Source: Onchocerca volvulus (lineage: Eukaryota; Nematoda; Chromadorea; Rhabditida; Onchocercidae). From it: a stretch of DNA of 64,000 nt. Shown here piece after piece: positions 22,349-35,700 of the stretch (position 1 is the first letter of the stretch; each line of letters begins with the position of its first letter). The position numbers and the translations under genes were made by a program. The stretch spans positions 3,782,001-3,846,000 of the forward strand of contig HG738137.1 in NCBI GenBank assembly GCA_000499405.2, written 5' to 3'. The notes below the pieces were generated by a model that was given only the letters and a program-made list of their open reading frames with translations, made no database searches and had not been told where the DNA came from.

Positions 22349-25300
22349 TTAGTAAATGAAATCGGTACATGTTTGCACTTCTTGTTTCCGTTTGGGATCC
22401 AAAAATGATAAATCTGATTCCGTATAACCAATAGAACGTTGGCCAATGGAAGTTTCAACTGTTCGCGGCGATAATATGTTACCACCTGAATTTGCAGCAA
22501 CTTCGTTTATACAGTAACGTATAATATTTCACTCGTAGTAACAAATTTTTACAAATGATAAAGCCTAATTTCAACAGTCTAAATGGAATATTTGATCTGA
22601 ATCTTGGGATCTATCTTAGAATCCTCTATTTTGTATGAGATATAAGGAGGATGAAATTTTGCGTCATTTCATTTGAATGTATGAATCAAATTTGATCTAA
22701 CTCCTTCGCTTTTGTTTAAAAGGCGTAGAAGTGGATTACTTTTAATCCATGAAATTATATCAAACCTGACTTCACCGAAGTACTTCCTTGAATAGGAGGT
22801 TCCAATCGTTTCGCTTCCAACATATCTTCTGATAACGAATTACCATTTGTCTAGAAATATCGAAACAAGTATATTTCATGGAAATCACTTTGTATTCTCT
22901 AAATCAATCATACACCATGAAGCGAATTCGGTTTCATAGTTATGCACAAGATTTGATTAGTGAGTAATTCAGCATAAATCATCTTTTGAAAGCTGCGAAA
23001 GACTTCGATCACTTTCACAGCTTCTATAAGCAGTCCAAACTTCTATAAGCCATAATGTCTGCTATATTATTAAGAAATTAAATCTGCAACAGGAAAATTA
23101 GGAATTACCTGAGTTGAGTCATCAATTTTGCAGTTATTGAGTCGACCTATGGTCATTGTACTCCTGGGAGATATACCGCGCGAAATGGGTGAATTTAAAG
23201 GTCGTATTCGATGTTTTTGGATTGATGCTGGTGTAGCGGTATGAGATGAGCTTCGTAGTGATCCCGGATATATTTGTGGCGGTGGGAGTGGAGTTCCTAT
23301 AAATTTTGCCATCATTATCAACATTCTATCCAGCACAGAAATAACTATTGCATTATTTAAATCACTGATTTATTATTTTAATTCTCAATCCTTCTTTTCT
23401 CATATTTGCGAAATAGAAATACTTCAATCAAAGTATAATTTATTTTATTGCATATGAATATGTCTATTATAGGTTAAAAGTCTTATATTTTAATTTATTG
23501 CTATGTTTGCATAGAAAGTTTACCAGAATATGGAGTACTGTAAATGCCATCTCCTAGCGTCCCATAAATTCGATCAGGTGAAGCAGCTGCAACCAATACT
23601 TTTTTTGATCCTATCGTACCTGTCTGATATATATCATCTTCATCCTTGACACGTCTCGCACAGCAACAACAAAACCGAGCCAAGAATAATGTCAACAGTA
23701 TCAGAAGAATTAAGAGCACAATAAGAAGAGCCAAAAAGAGTCCAACAATTGGCTGAAAAAAATTAAATGTTTGTATAATGCCGCATACTGGATCAATGAT
23801 GATTCTTGAAATTTCTAGAAATTAGTCTTATAGATTAATTTTGTGACCAATAGCTGTTGATTCTTGCAAGACTCACACTAACTTATCTACAAAAATAAAT
23901 GAGTAATTGAAACACATTATATTTCATTTGATTGACAACTGATGCTATTATTTGTAAAAATTGGACAGTAAAGCGTGATAGGAAAAACATTTGTCTTATT
24001 TTTTCATGCAAGAAAAAAAAAATAAATGTTATTGCACAAGGAAAACGTTGTAATGCCATGAAATGCTTCACAGATAGGTATGTATCATCATGAAGGTCAG
24101 CCTATCAGATAGGTATCATTCATGAAGGTCAGCCTATCTTGTGTCACATATTTCTTTATCCATCATTTCACCGGTCATTTATTTCTTCTTTCAAAATTCG
24201 GGTGAAAAGTTAAAAATAATTGGTCTCAGGCAGTGATTAACTGGACCGATAATGAATCCGTTAAATGGGTTTCTTGTTTAATTCATCCTCTTCTCATTAC
24301 TAATGGTTTTATGTATTAATTCTTTAAATATGTAAGAACAGGTTTCATTCCAACTCTACATTTGTACTTCCTTCTTTTTTATTTTAAAAAAAATTTTAAT
24401 TAAAAACTAGCTTTAGAGCGGGAAATTCCATAACAGAATAAAGAATATTTTAATTCCGTAATGACAAGAAAGCTCAGAAAATTTTTCTATTGATTTTTTT
24501 AGGAAAATTCTGTTTAAAAACTAGCTTCAATTTCATAACTACAAGAAAAAGATTAGCAAAATTTTTTTCTTTTTCTTGAATAATACTTGTTAGTGCTTAA
24601 AAATTACTTTCATCAAAATAGCTGAAGAAATTTTGAGAAAATACCTTGACAACATCAGTATTACAATTAAATAGCTGAAAATTTCAGTTGGAATATATAA
24701 AGAATAAATTAATTATTTAATTGGAAGCAGATATCAATGCTATTCTTTTAACGATGAACATTCTGTATACTTTAAAATGCCTATGTTTTATCAATAAAAC
24801 ACTTTACAATGATATTTTATTCCAATATAACGGAATATTTTTGATATTTACGTCGAATTCCTTTGAGCAGCAAATATTAAAAGAAAATAAATCTTTGGCA
24901 GAAAGAAAAACAACTGATTATAAGTAAAAAAAATATATATATATATCAAAAAATCTTCGAGAACCATAAGAAGTGGGAGTTAACGATAAAAATTTCTTCC
25001 TTTTCATTAACTTTAAAAAAAAAAATTTTCCTTTGCATTAAAAATTTGAATAAGCATTATATTGAAATGATAAAGGTCAAAAGTAATCATACCAGCCAAG
25101 TTTCGGCTCTTTGCGTTTCCGCTTTGAGTACATTTTTATAATTCGATAACAGGTACTGCAATGCCAGGATATCATCCGACGATTTATCTGAAATGATGAA
25201 TTATTGCGATAAGTAACATTATAGCTAATCTATCAGTCATAATAAATAGCTAGTTTGAAATTATGTCCGGCTTACAAATTACATCACTATAAAGCTGACA

Positions 25301-28300
25301 TCTGCAGGTATTCTAACTGCAAATGCTTGCAAATTACCTTTACAAACTCCTAAAAGAAAAAAAAAAAAAATTGCATTTTTGAAATTACTATTGAGCAACA
25401 AAAATTATTATTTGCAATCTGAGCTATCTTTTTTTCCTTTTTTTTGAAAATAATCGTGAAAAATTTTTTTTAGTATCTTGCCATTATTTCATTATAAAAT
25501 TGGCCAGCCAAATCAGATATGCTGCATACAAACGACAACAATACTGCAGATACTAGTGACAACTTATTACTGTGAATGATTATTTAGGCGATTTATACAG
25601 TAAATGAGTAGTTGAACGATTTGTATTGTAAATGAGTAATTGGACGATTTATATTCGTAAATTGAATAGTTCGAGGATTTGTACTGCAAACGAGTAGCAA
25701 ACAAATAGTCTATTTTGATAAAAACTTCAAATGAATGGAAGCAGAAACTTTAGCTTCAAAAGCTCTTTCTAAAAAATAAGAAGAATATGAGGAAATGTAA
25801 ATGATGGATGGATAGACTACTTCTTACTGTAATTACAATAATACATATTTCCAACATTACAGATGAATCACAAACAACAGTTAATTCTGAGATTTATGGA
25901 TGACAATTTAAGCAGTATAACGGTCGAATGTTCATGAAGGAAATGTGACAGCTATGATAAAAGGCATCACTGATATTGCTGAATCTTCTTTTTTTATTTT
26001 TATCAATCTTCTAATCGCTTGTCTTTAATATTTTTTGTATTCAAAAAGAAAAGTAAGTGGCGACATTATGTGAGCGTAGAATAGTCATAAATATTTAGAA
26101 CTAATTAATGACTTATCAAACAAAGAAATCCAGTCAGTTCCTATCAACATTAATTTTTAGTGTTTTCTGCCAGTTTTAATTCTTATTCGCTTAATTTACA
26201 ATAAAATTTGATAGAAGAATTTCAGATGCTACGAGCATATAAACTACTAATATTTGAACAAATTAGAGCAAATCCAAGCCTTTAGAGAAATATTCGGAAA
26301 CTTACTTTTGATGGCCAGATTGTGTAATTTTATCAGATCCTTCATATCCAGCAAAATATAGGAGTCACTACCACGGTAGGTCACTAACTGAAAAGAAGTT
26401 TTTTTGATCCAAAAAGAAAAATTTATTTTCTGGTCACATCAGAGAGGAAGTGCATGGAATTATTCAAAACTATTAAGTACAGCAATTATCAGTACTCATC
26501 TGGTAGTAATCATATAATAATATGATATGTGAGGGAATTTGTAAATCCTAAATGCTAAATGGGTCATTAGTTAGTCAAAAGTTCTTTCAGAGCAATTTTT
26601 TTTTCAAAAAATTGGCAATGATTTTCAAAATCTAAACATTTTCATAGCCCACTTAACTGAAGTTATAAAAATGTTGGAGAATGCTAGAAATAAAATTCAA
26701 ACAGTTTCTTTCCTTCTCAGTGCGATAAATACTAATTATTATCCAGTGTCATTTACAGGGTCTTGATGACCTAATCTCAGAAATAGAATTATTAAAAACT
26801 GGAGGCATAGTTGTCAATCCTAACATTTTCATGATATCTGAAAGAAAGCTGCCCATTAATCTCAATGTACATAAGAATAAGAAAAAGTTATTTGAAAATT
26901 AAATTGAAAATTGAAAAATTTTGATAAAGGTTTGAGCAAATTTCTCTGATTACTTATTATTTTGCACTCCAAGAGCTCTAATTGAAGAGATAGTACATAT
27001 TCTTTACGCATGACACTTCTCTGTTTAAAACTAATTAAAATGATTGACAATTAATGACCTGCTTTTTGTCCTTTATGTAAATGATAAGAAGTCCGTTATC
27101 ACAGTTCACATTGCCTAGCTCTGCGTCGTAGTAAATCTTTTTAGCGCTTTCATTCAGCGACTGACCAGTATCGGCAACTTTCGTCGAATTTGTAACGAGA
27201 AGAACACCGATATACCTAGACAGATATCCAATTGAAACGAACAGAAAAAAAAAAAACCGAATTATACTTGCAACAGAAATCCAATAGGTTCAGTTAAAAT
27301 CTTGAATCTTGAATTCTGAATCTTCCAGATTTGTTTTTCGTAAGATCACATGAAAGAGCATTCACTTCACATAATGTGAAATTGTGCAAATGATTCTGAG
27401 CCATGCATTGCAAAATGCATAATCTAGTGGAACAAATTATGGCAACATAATTTGCAAAAATTGACTTTAAAAATAATGTAAAAAGTTTCATTCAGAAAAT
27501 ATTAATTGAAAAATTAAATACCATTGCATGTGTGAAAAGGAAAGCCTTAAATTCACTATGTAATATTTTAAAAAGTTAAAAAAAAATCTATCTTAACACC
27601 TCTAAATCATTCAACAAATGTTTTCAGATTAGAAAGGAATGACATCAAATGTATTCTGATTTCGAATGTCCAATATGGTATGGAACTCGAAAATTCTCCA
27701 CGTTCAATGAGGCGTACAAAAGGATTTCTTTTTGTATTGGCCAAAAATTTAGTCGAGAATTTTTACGAGATAAGCATAAGTAGTGATAGGCGAAATTATA
27801 TGATCTTATCTTTTAATGTCATATTAAAATTTTTTTTTCATGTTATTTATTAAAGGAAGCAAAATCAGAAAAGAAAGGAGCACAGTAATGAATTATGGAG
27901 AAACTTTTGAAAGCAATAAAATTACGAATTTATTTAATATTCATCATCAGTGATTAGATTGGGCTTCAGATCTGAGCATTATATTGTAGTGTGAATCGCA
28001 GGATTTTGAAAGGTTGAAAAGGTTCAAAAAATGTTGGGAACAATTTCAAAAGATATTGCCGCATATTGGTCAATTAATGCTGAATATTGTAATACTCTCT
28101 TCTAACCATAAAAGGTATAACTTAATTTCTTTGATTGTTCTTCTTTTCGAGATCAACAGTTATGCAGGCTAAAGCATGTCTGATACAGATATATTCGAGT
28201 TTGTATCCTTGTTACTTTCAGAGGTTATGACATTCAAAACTTACTGCTATTTGTGAAAATGCTTCAAAATTATTGCTTAAGTTCTTGAGTTCATAAATTT

Positions 28301-28636
28301 CGAGTATTTTATCAAAGTAAGAAATTTTGAATTAATGAATGAATTTTTTTTTTTTGTTATTTTAGAAGTTTTTTTTTTTTTTTTTAAATCGTCGAAGCTT
28401 TACAGAAATTGTAAGCTTAAATGCAACCTGTCGTTTCCATCTGGACGTAGGCATCCACTTTCGCAGCTGCAGTTAACCTTTCGTTGAAGGTCATTAAGCA
28501 ACGAAATCAGTTTTTGCTGAGTGGGAACAGTCAGCGCATCGTCAACATCACACAGCAGTAAAGCACGACCGAATCCGCTATCTTTACAAATCGCATAGTC
28601 GTCCAAAATGGTGGTCGCAGCAACGTCAACTTTAAA
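22349..28636 (-). CDS. MOLO1/TPM-domain membrane protein (N-terminus not located)
   Basis: Eight exons: 28636-28428, 27215-27059, 26387-26306, 25187-25093, 23752-23524, 23296-23109, 22850-22766, 22485-22349; 393 aa after the missing start. A TPM-type extracellular domain has CDVDDALT, a Cys pattern CSCESGC, IGVLLVTNSTKV, the AELGNVNCDNGLLIIY core and SSDDILALQYLLSNYKNVL. It is followed by a long membrane helix (PIVGLFLALLIVLLILLILL), a CCCC stop-transfer cluster and a ~200-residue proline/serine-rich tail ending TCTDFIY. This matches the MOLO-1 family. In C. elegans that protein is an auxiliary subunit promoting levamisole-receptor (acetylcholine receptor) gating. The signal-peptide exon should lie upstream of 28636; a frame near 29690 (MLFLINRATFPALFLCILLT) is one weak candidate. 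Some introns hold tandem repeats. Confidence 0.85.
24072..24138 (+). repeat. Two-copy direct tandem repeat, ~34 bp unit
   Basis: AGATAGGTAT..ATCATGAAGGTCAGCCTATC occurs twice back to back (24072-24106 and 24107-24138), the second copy slightly shorter. It lies in an intron of the MOLO1-type gene. Confidence 0.85.
25590..25698 (+). repeat. Diverged 28-30 bp minisatellite, about four copies
   Basis: Units begin GATTTATAC or GATTTGTA at 25590, 25618, 25646 and 25676, each continuing with a TAAATGAGTAGTTG-like core. Copies 1 and 2 are most similar and copies 3 and 4 have drifted. It is in an intron of the MOLO1-type gene and non-coding. Confidence 0.8.
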
Positions 28637-31141
28637 CTGCAAATTCGAGTTTATAACACTTGGTTAAGTCTGATATGATTAAATTTGTCCCAGTAAATCT
28701 TAAAAAAGGTAGAAATTATCAGAATAAAGTTACGTAAGAAGAAAAAAAAAAATAAACGATGGATGATTTTCTGAAGCTAAAAAAAAGACTATCCAATTTT
28801 TTTGAATTATAAATAAACTTAAAAATAGTTTTTGATCGATGAATTATCCTTTGAAAAGATGTGTTCTGTTTCCCTCACAAAGCCACTTGATGCAAAAAAG
28901 AATCAGAAGGATGAGGCTTTATAATTCTCTCAATCTATGAATCATGCAGACAGCTGACACTGATAATTCTAGATAACGATATCCCACGAATAGCAGTCAT
29001 GAAAATCCATACTAATTTTTCGCATAATTTAATTCTATAATTGAAGGGAGTGAGATGATAAGAAATACTGGAAGATTAAAGCTCTACTAACACTAAGAAT
29101 GCAACATAATAAGATGAAGAATGCACTTGTAGTTGAAAAATATGTATTGCTTGAGCATGTTTAACAATAATTATGAATTTTATGGATAATGTCATTTATG
29201 AAAAAAAATGAGCATTATCAGAATCCTAAAAAAATGAAGATTCTGAATTATGCTATATTCGGAAGCAATGATAAGAAATTGTCTCCATCAAGTTTTCAAA
29301 TGTTATAATGACAAAGCTATCTATCTTTGCTATCAGTTTCAATTAATTAATCCAAAAGAAGTAAGGACCAATTGATGAAACAAAACTTTGGAACATTACA
29401 TAGTGAAAGAATGAATAAGTTATTTCATTTTGCAGCACAAAATTTGTTTCTCTCTTTAAATAAATCTAAGAAATTTAATTAGCTAGTTCACTATTCATTA
29501 ATACTGTAATATTCTTCGCAACTATTAAAAAAGACATATTTAATATATAAATTGATTTCTAAAGAAAATTTATGGCAATATCATACTTAAGGAAACAGAT
29601 AGGACAAAAAAGATATGAAAGTTGGTTAGTAAAATACATAAAAATAAAGCAGGAAATGTTGCTCTATTGATTAGGAACAACATTTCAATTTTTTGATGTG
29701 TCACACTGTCAACTATACTGTGCCATACTTTTTGATATAAAAGAAATTGAACTAATATTTTATGAGACAGAAAGAAATTCATTCAAATAGTATAATTTAT
29801 AATTTTAAAAGAAAACAAAATTCAAACAATATTTGCCGAGCAACATGGTGACACAAGATTTCTAGAATTAACAATTTAAAATGTTTTGCTTGAAGGAACA
29901 TCATCAATTAGTTGGTTAATTCAACTAATACCATATTTGAAAAAAGTAGGATGTAAAAACGGAATCATCAATTCAATAATATAAAGTATTTTATATAAAA
30001 AATAAAACTAGAAAGACTTGAAATAACGGACGCTGAGCTTTTTTTTCCTTAGATTAACATGCATTTTGTTGAATTTTATATGGAGTGATGAAAATCAGAA
30101 ATATATACCAACAGCAATTCTCACGATCATTATTTACGCATTCCTATCATACGGAAAGGAATTATTATTGATAATGCCCAATTAACTAAAAATGATCCTT
30201 TTGAATGCTCTTTACGGGCGATAGCTATAACTATTTGAATTTAAAAACTTAAAAATATTTTGAAAGAAAAGAGATGTACGTTGCATGCTCACTAAAATAC
30301 TTTGAGTAACGTAATTTGATGGAGGATTCTTCTGGATAATTTTTGTTTGCTTTAACTATTCGAATCTACTCCAGTCCAATAGTAAATTAGATAAGCAATG
30401 AAGAAATGAAATGTTATGATATTCAACTATAATTTCGTAATTTACCAAATGACAATAGTGATTTCATATTGAAAAACATTTTTTACTTCTAATGGAAATA
30501 GTTCCCGAAACAAAACTGGATGATATCGTTGAATTAAAAAAACAATTAAAAATTTACAAAGAAGATGATGCTTCAAATTATTACATAAAGTCAGCTTTTT
30601 CCGGTTATGATTCCGATTGATGTTTTTTTTTGGCTCGATTCATCAATGTGAGTAATACGTCATGCTATGCGAGCAGTGAAGTATGACATTTCTATTAATA
30701 GTATTTCAAACATAACTGTATCTCATTTTAACTGAAATTTAATTTAGTGGAAATGGAATTTTTACCAGAATCATCTGGTATAATATGAAAAAAAGGAAGA
30801 AAAGTACAAAAAAAAAAAAAAAAAAAAATTGAAAAAGAGAAACACACCACATTCCAGCATAAAAAAAATAGCCCAACTAGCATTCTCACAACATAAAATT
30901 CGAAAAATTTCACTATAGATTCAGAGGAAAATTTTACTAAAGATTCAAAATTCAGAGAAAAAAATTTCAGAAAACATTGTATGCTCAAAAGCATGTTTAT
31001 GCTGATACAAATGTCGGTAAACAGAAATGCCAACATAATCTAAATGTTTATAATAAAAATTTGTAATCTCATAATGTAAACCATTTATCCATATTGAGCA
31101 TAATGGCCCTTTGTTTCTCATCATCTAATCTGCTACTTTGA
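28637..31141. other. Upstream region of the MOLO1-type gene, no confident gene
   Basis: Should contain the promoter and first exon(s) of the minus-strand MOLO1-type gene. A 102-codon minus frame at 31036-30728 is built on a poly-A/T run and reads as Phe/Ser/Leu noise. No other feature supported. Confidence 0.35.
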
Positions 31142-34100
31142 TTAAGGATTAAATGGCAGTAAAACATGTTGTAGATAGTTGTAAAATATGCTAATGTCTG
31201 GAATGTCGAAAGGATTAATATCATGTCTAAAGGACTGCAAATGGTTGCAATCATGTCAATGGTCAAATAATATAGGGACTAGAGCTTTGTTCTTTATTTA
31301 AATATTTCAAGCGTTGCTTATCTCTAATCCTTTAGTCTTTATCCATATCAATCTTTTTTGTATGATTAATGTGTAAACCTCTGCCCCTATCAAAAATGAC
31401 CATACAAAACTGGAACTTTTGGGAGCAGAATTAGTGCTTGAGTGCATCAGTCTCTCCAATATCCTTATTACCAGTACATCAAGGTCAGTGGCGGGCTTCA
31501 GTTTCAACAAATGTCTACATTGTCAGTTCATCAGCAACAAGGGAACTACATTAGTGTCAGGCTCTCCTACATCAGTATCAGTGGCTGAAAATTCCCAGCC
31601 AGTATCAAGCAATCTCAACGAAGCAACAATTCATCAAAAGACCACTACTGGTATTCTTGATATTATTCTCATATTCTTCTTTTTTAACTGTTTGCTATTG
31701 TAAAGTGCGATATTGTTTATATCATGTGAACCTGATAAAGGCTATTGTTGACCTAATCAAATCACAGAAGCAAAAAGATCTCCAATCCAGTGACTCTAGG
31801 ATCCCAAATTACAAATCAGTCAGAATCCTCTTTCCCCAACAACAATTGCAATTGCAACCGTCAAAGCATATTGTTTAATTTATTTATTAATTTAGTGATT
31901 TTAAATAAATCCCAATTTTTATTTTCCTTAACCCATTGTAATATACGAATTTCGTCAGTTACAATAATACAATGCTCTTTTTTTTTTTCTTTTTGTATAA
32001 ATTTTCTCTTCCCAAAAAGCTATTGCTTGGGGAATGAACAAACACAGTGTCGATCAAACAAATAAGAGATTACTAAAAAACATAACCCAAAATTCAAAGC
32101 GATATCGAATCGCCATATTTCGCTTGCTGACTGAATGTATAATAGGAAGGGAAATTCAATAATAAACCCAAAAATATCATCCAAAACCATAACAGCACAA
32201 ATGATTCTTTCAATCACTTCAATAACTTTCGAAAAGCAAAGAAGTCACATTTAGTAGTCCTTGAACACTTTAAAGTGATTTACAAATCTGCCATATTATT
32301 CAAGAAAAGAATTTAATACATTTGTAAATCTTCGTTAATACGATACAGTCTGTCTATTCATTTATCTTAAATAAAATGCTAAAAAATTTCCAGTCGTTAA
32401 AAAAACGTTTTACCGGAAAGAATCAAAAACGTGACATATTAAAACAATATTTCTAAAATTATATTCTATGAAATTATATTGCTCTGCAGGTTGTTAATTA
32501 GGGATTCACGTGTTCTCAAAGCTTGAATACGAATAGGGAAGATGTATCATTTGATTTTAAATTTCATGAGTACATATAATAAATAAGAAATTGTGAACTG
32601 AAATTGAATAAATGAAAATAATGTATTGAAATGATATGTAAAACTAACATGTACGAGAAGTAGTGTAGAAATGATGCTTAAGAAATACATCATAGTAAAT
32701 CCAGGAAACTTGATGATCCAATAATGCTTCTCACCGATCGAAATAATCAGCTTTGTTGTTGAGCTGCATGAAAGATACTGGCCGACATCAACATTTCATT
32801 ATTTAAAACCAGCAACAGATTAAAATAATACAGAAATGGAATTAAGCATCTAAGATAATATCCAAACATAATAGGCAGCAATTAGACAAGAAATGTTAAT
32901 TTTAAGAATACGAATGCAAGCGACTAATTGCCGGCTTATACAACAAGAGAAGTGAAATCGTTTCGCTTTCTCTTGATATCTATATCTGTGATACAATAAA
33001 ATTAAGAGTCAAATTTAGAGGAACAAGAAATGATATTCGTTCACCTTCCCTCTCACTATGGTTAAATAGAACGTATTGATCGATGTTTGCTTGAAATGCT
33101 GGAATGCAAAACGAGCAAACACTGTTACAAAATTGAAAATAAATCTATTTCTTATCAGGGATGGATCAGTAAAACTGATGGCATTGCAATAATGCTTGGT
33201 GATAACTGCGATGTCATCATTCCATAAAAGTCTTCAATAATACTGCATAGGAATGGAATTAAATTAATAGCAATGTTTAAATACTGATTTCATAAATTAT
33301 ATTGCAGATAAATGAACAGCGCTATTCACAGTGAGATTTCTGCTTTGAACAAACTATTTCTACTGCATTTCCTCAAATCTAAACGGGCAAAGGTGCAAAT
33401 TTGAGCGGGAAAGGCGGGCAAAGGGCAAAGGTTAGTATAACAAAGAGAATTTCCATATTATTCAAAACAAGATGGTACAGCAACATTGGCATAACCTTAA
33501 TGACAATATTCAAAATGTTTACTTTACAAAAAATTTAAAGTAATTTATTGCGATTAAGACGAAATTAATGAATGATAATAAAATGGATGGGTAGAATTGA
33601 ACGAATAATTATGTGAAGAGGTTTTTGATCTTCAGAATATCTCGTTGTTGTTGTCATCTGCCAGCGTGAAAAGTTATTTCTTTATCAGACGCCTCATTCC
33701 TTTCTTTCTTCTTACTTCTGAGACGAAGCAACAGCATGCCCATCTAACTAAATAATTCTTCTCAACTGCTATTTTGATAACCTGTTTGCTGGAGGGTGTG
33801 CAAAGGTGGTGAATGCATGCACTATTACCCGCATCTCTTCTTCCTTCATACTCTTTGAATCTCAACTCTCGATTCCATTTACTTGGTAAATCACGGCTTT
33901 TAGACGCTTATCCAGTACAGTTACAGCAATATCAATAATTATCGCAGTATTCAATACTAATTCTTTCTTTAATGGACTCAATAAATTTAAATATTAGTCA
34001 ATATTTGCCTCTTTTTTGAAATGCTTCCCATGCAAAATTCAGTATAACTACAACTGTTGTGGACTGCATTCTTGATAGTACTACAATACGTTTTCTTTGT

Positions 34101-34786
34101 AGATATTATTTAAGATACTTGTATTTCACATATACGATCCAATATCATTTTCACGATTTAAAAGTGACGAGCAGAATCAGTAGTGAATATTTTTCTTTCA
34201 AAGAAGGGAAAAAAAAAGGCTTATTCTCGAAGTGATGTTCAGAGGGTTTGTTAATTTGATTAAAAAAAGGAACTTGACTTGAACTTCACTTAATCTGACT
34301 AATCAGCATTTCGAAGTGCACGACTTCATCTCATATTTTAGTAATGTTTCTATTTGCGAAAAAATAAATCACTAAGCAGAAGACGATTATTAAAATTCAT
34401 GTCTTATAAAATGTACCAAATGATTATTATTATTGCTTGTCGGGACAATAGAAAAATGAGATTGTTTTACATTCAGCGGAAATTAAAAAAACTGAATTTA
34501 ACTTGAAGGAATTGAACTGATCTCTGCATAAATAAAGATTTGAACGAAATGCAAAGGAAAACAAATAAATAATTTTGTTCTTTGACGATGTCAAATAACG
34601 AATTGTTTATAAAAGATACTTTTTTATCTATATGAATAAAAATGTAAATGCTACCTGTTACAAATAATATATCTCCGTAAATTCTCCACCGATTGTTTTC
34701 AAATTTTGACACAACCTTGTATTCCAATAGTCATACTTCTTTATATAGAAATACTTACTTTTTTCCACGTGTCATGTCCGTGATAA
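31142..34786 (-). CDS. Unidentified gene: chain of phase-compatible exons, partly membrane-spanning
   Basis: Candidate exons in order: 34786-34759 (YHGHDTWKK), 34715-34655 (VVSKFENNRWRIYGDILFVT), a weakly defined one ending at 33782 (MKEEEMRVIVHAFTTFAHPP), 33242-33176 (IIEDFYGMMTSQLSPSIIAM), 33098-33045 (HFKQTSINTFYLTIVRGK), 32777-32649 (GEKHYWIIKFPGFTMMYFLS then IISTLLLVH, a likely membrane helix), about 32225-32074 (FGFIIEFPFLLYIQSASEIW), 31234-31142 (DINPFDIPDISIFYNYLQHV, then stop). Most junctions have GT/AG signals and matching phases; the join into 32225 does not, so an exon is missing or wrong there. The 5' end lies further upstream. I do not recognise the family. It might instead be a damaged gene. 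Confidence 0.4.
31290..31880 (-). other. Less AT-rich block with broken, repeat-containing frames
   Basis: This stretch is visibly richer in G and C than its flanks. On the minus strand it reads as degenerate protein sequence across frames: TDTDVGEPDTNVVPLLLMN, a stop, then LKPATDLDVLVIRILERLMH. The DNA behind TDVGEP and ATDLDV repeats at about 70 bases (CCACTGA..TTGATGTA). It lies within an intron of the unidentified gene. A decayed insertion, possibly of endosymbiont origin, is the most economical explanation; not proven. Confidence 0.3.
33395..33440 (+). repeat. Short GGGCAAAGG-rich direct repeat
   Basis: GGGCAAAGG-like words recur four times between 33395 and 33430, an unusual G-rich island in an AT-rich region. 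No function evident. Confidence 0.5.
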
Positions 34787-35459
34787 CTGAAAACAGGTGA
34801 GTAGGCGGAATTTATCGACTGTGCCTCCCTTTTTTTCTTTCATTCTCTCCTTCTTTTCTTGAGTAAAAAAGATACGGTTAGCAATAATAATAATCAGTAT
34901 GAATAATAGTTCATTACACTGCATTTCTTATTTGTTTCTTTACCACTTTCTCTTTTTTTTTTTTTTTTTCAGAAACATCGAAAAATATTTTCACCAAGCT
35001 CTGAAAAACATTATAACGATGATAAAGCCGAAAAATTATTCATATAAATAAGCCAAAAGCAAAAATCGGAATGCTAGATACATTTCGTGTTTGGAATTCT
35101 CTTTTAGCTCACATTCATTAAAAGCTAAGACACAGCAGTTTACACTTTGTTGACAGCAGATATTCGTTTATTCGTATCGCCATTTTCAAATTTTTTCTGA
35201 TTCTCGTATCAAAATGCGTGCAAAAGACGCTGCAATCACGGTTTGATTTTGTCGGTAAAACTTTTTTTTTATTCATTGAAATGTAAAGCACATATTTTAC
35301 AGACGATTTTTAACAACAAATATCAACACCCTGGGTGAATATCATCGCATTTCTCTTCAGATTTCTTCTATGTGTTTAGTCATCCTAATTATTTATACAT
35401 TCCAATAAAATAAGGAGATAATGCCCTCGTAATTTTTCATTAGTCCTATAAAAATTAAA

Positions 35460-35700
35460 TCATTACTTTAATAATAATAATAATTAATAATAATAGACAA
35501 TAATTAATAATAACTAATAATAATAAACAATAATTAATAATAACTAATAATAATAAATAATGAATAACAATAATAAACAATAACAAACAAATAATAAATA
35601 ATAATAACAATAAATAATAATAAATAATAATGACAAATAATAATAAATAGTAGTAATAATAAATAATAATAATGACCAAGAATGATAACTAATAACACTA
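35460..35700 (+). repeat. AAT/AATAAC microsatellite, ~220 bp
   Basis: Imperfect runs of AAT mixed with AAC, GAC and ATT units. The overlapping minus-strand frames (Tyr/Leu/Ile repeats) are products of this repeat, not genes. Confidence 0.95.

Noticed and set aside
30728..31036. 102-codon minus-strand frame
   Set aside because: Built around a poly-A/T tract and low complexity; no protein-like motif.
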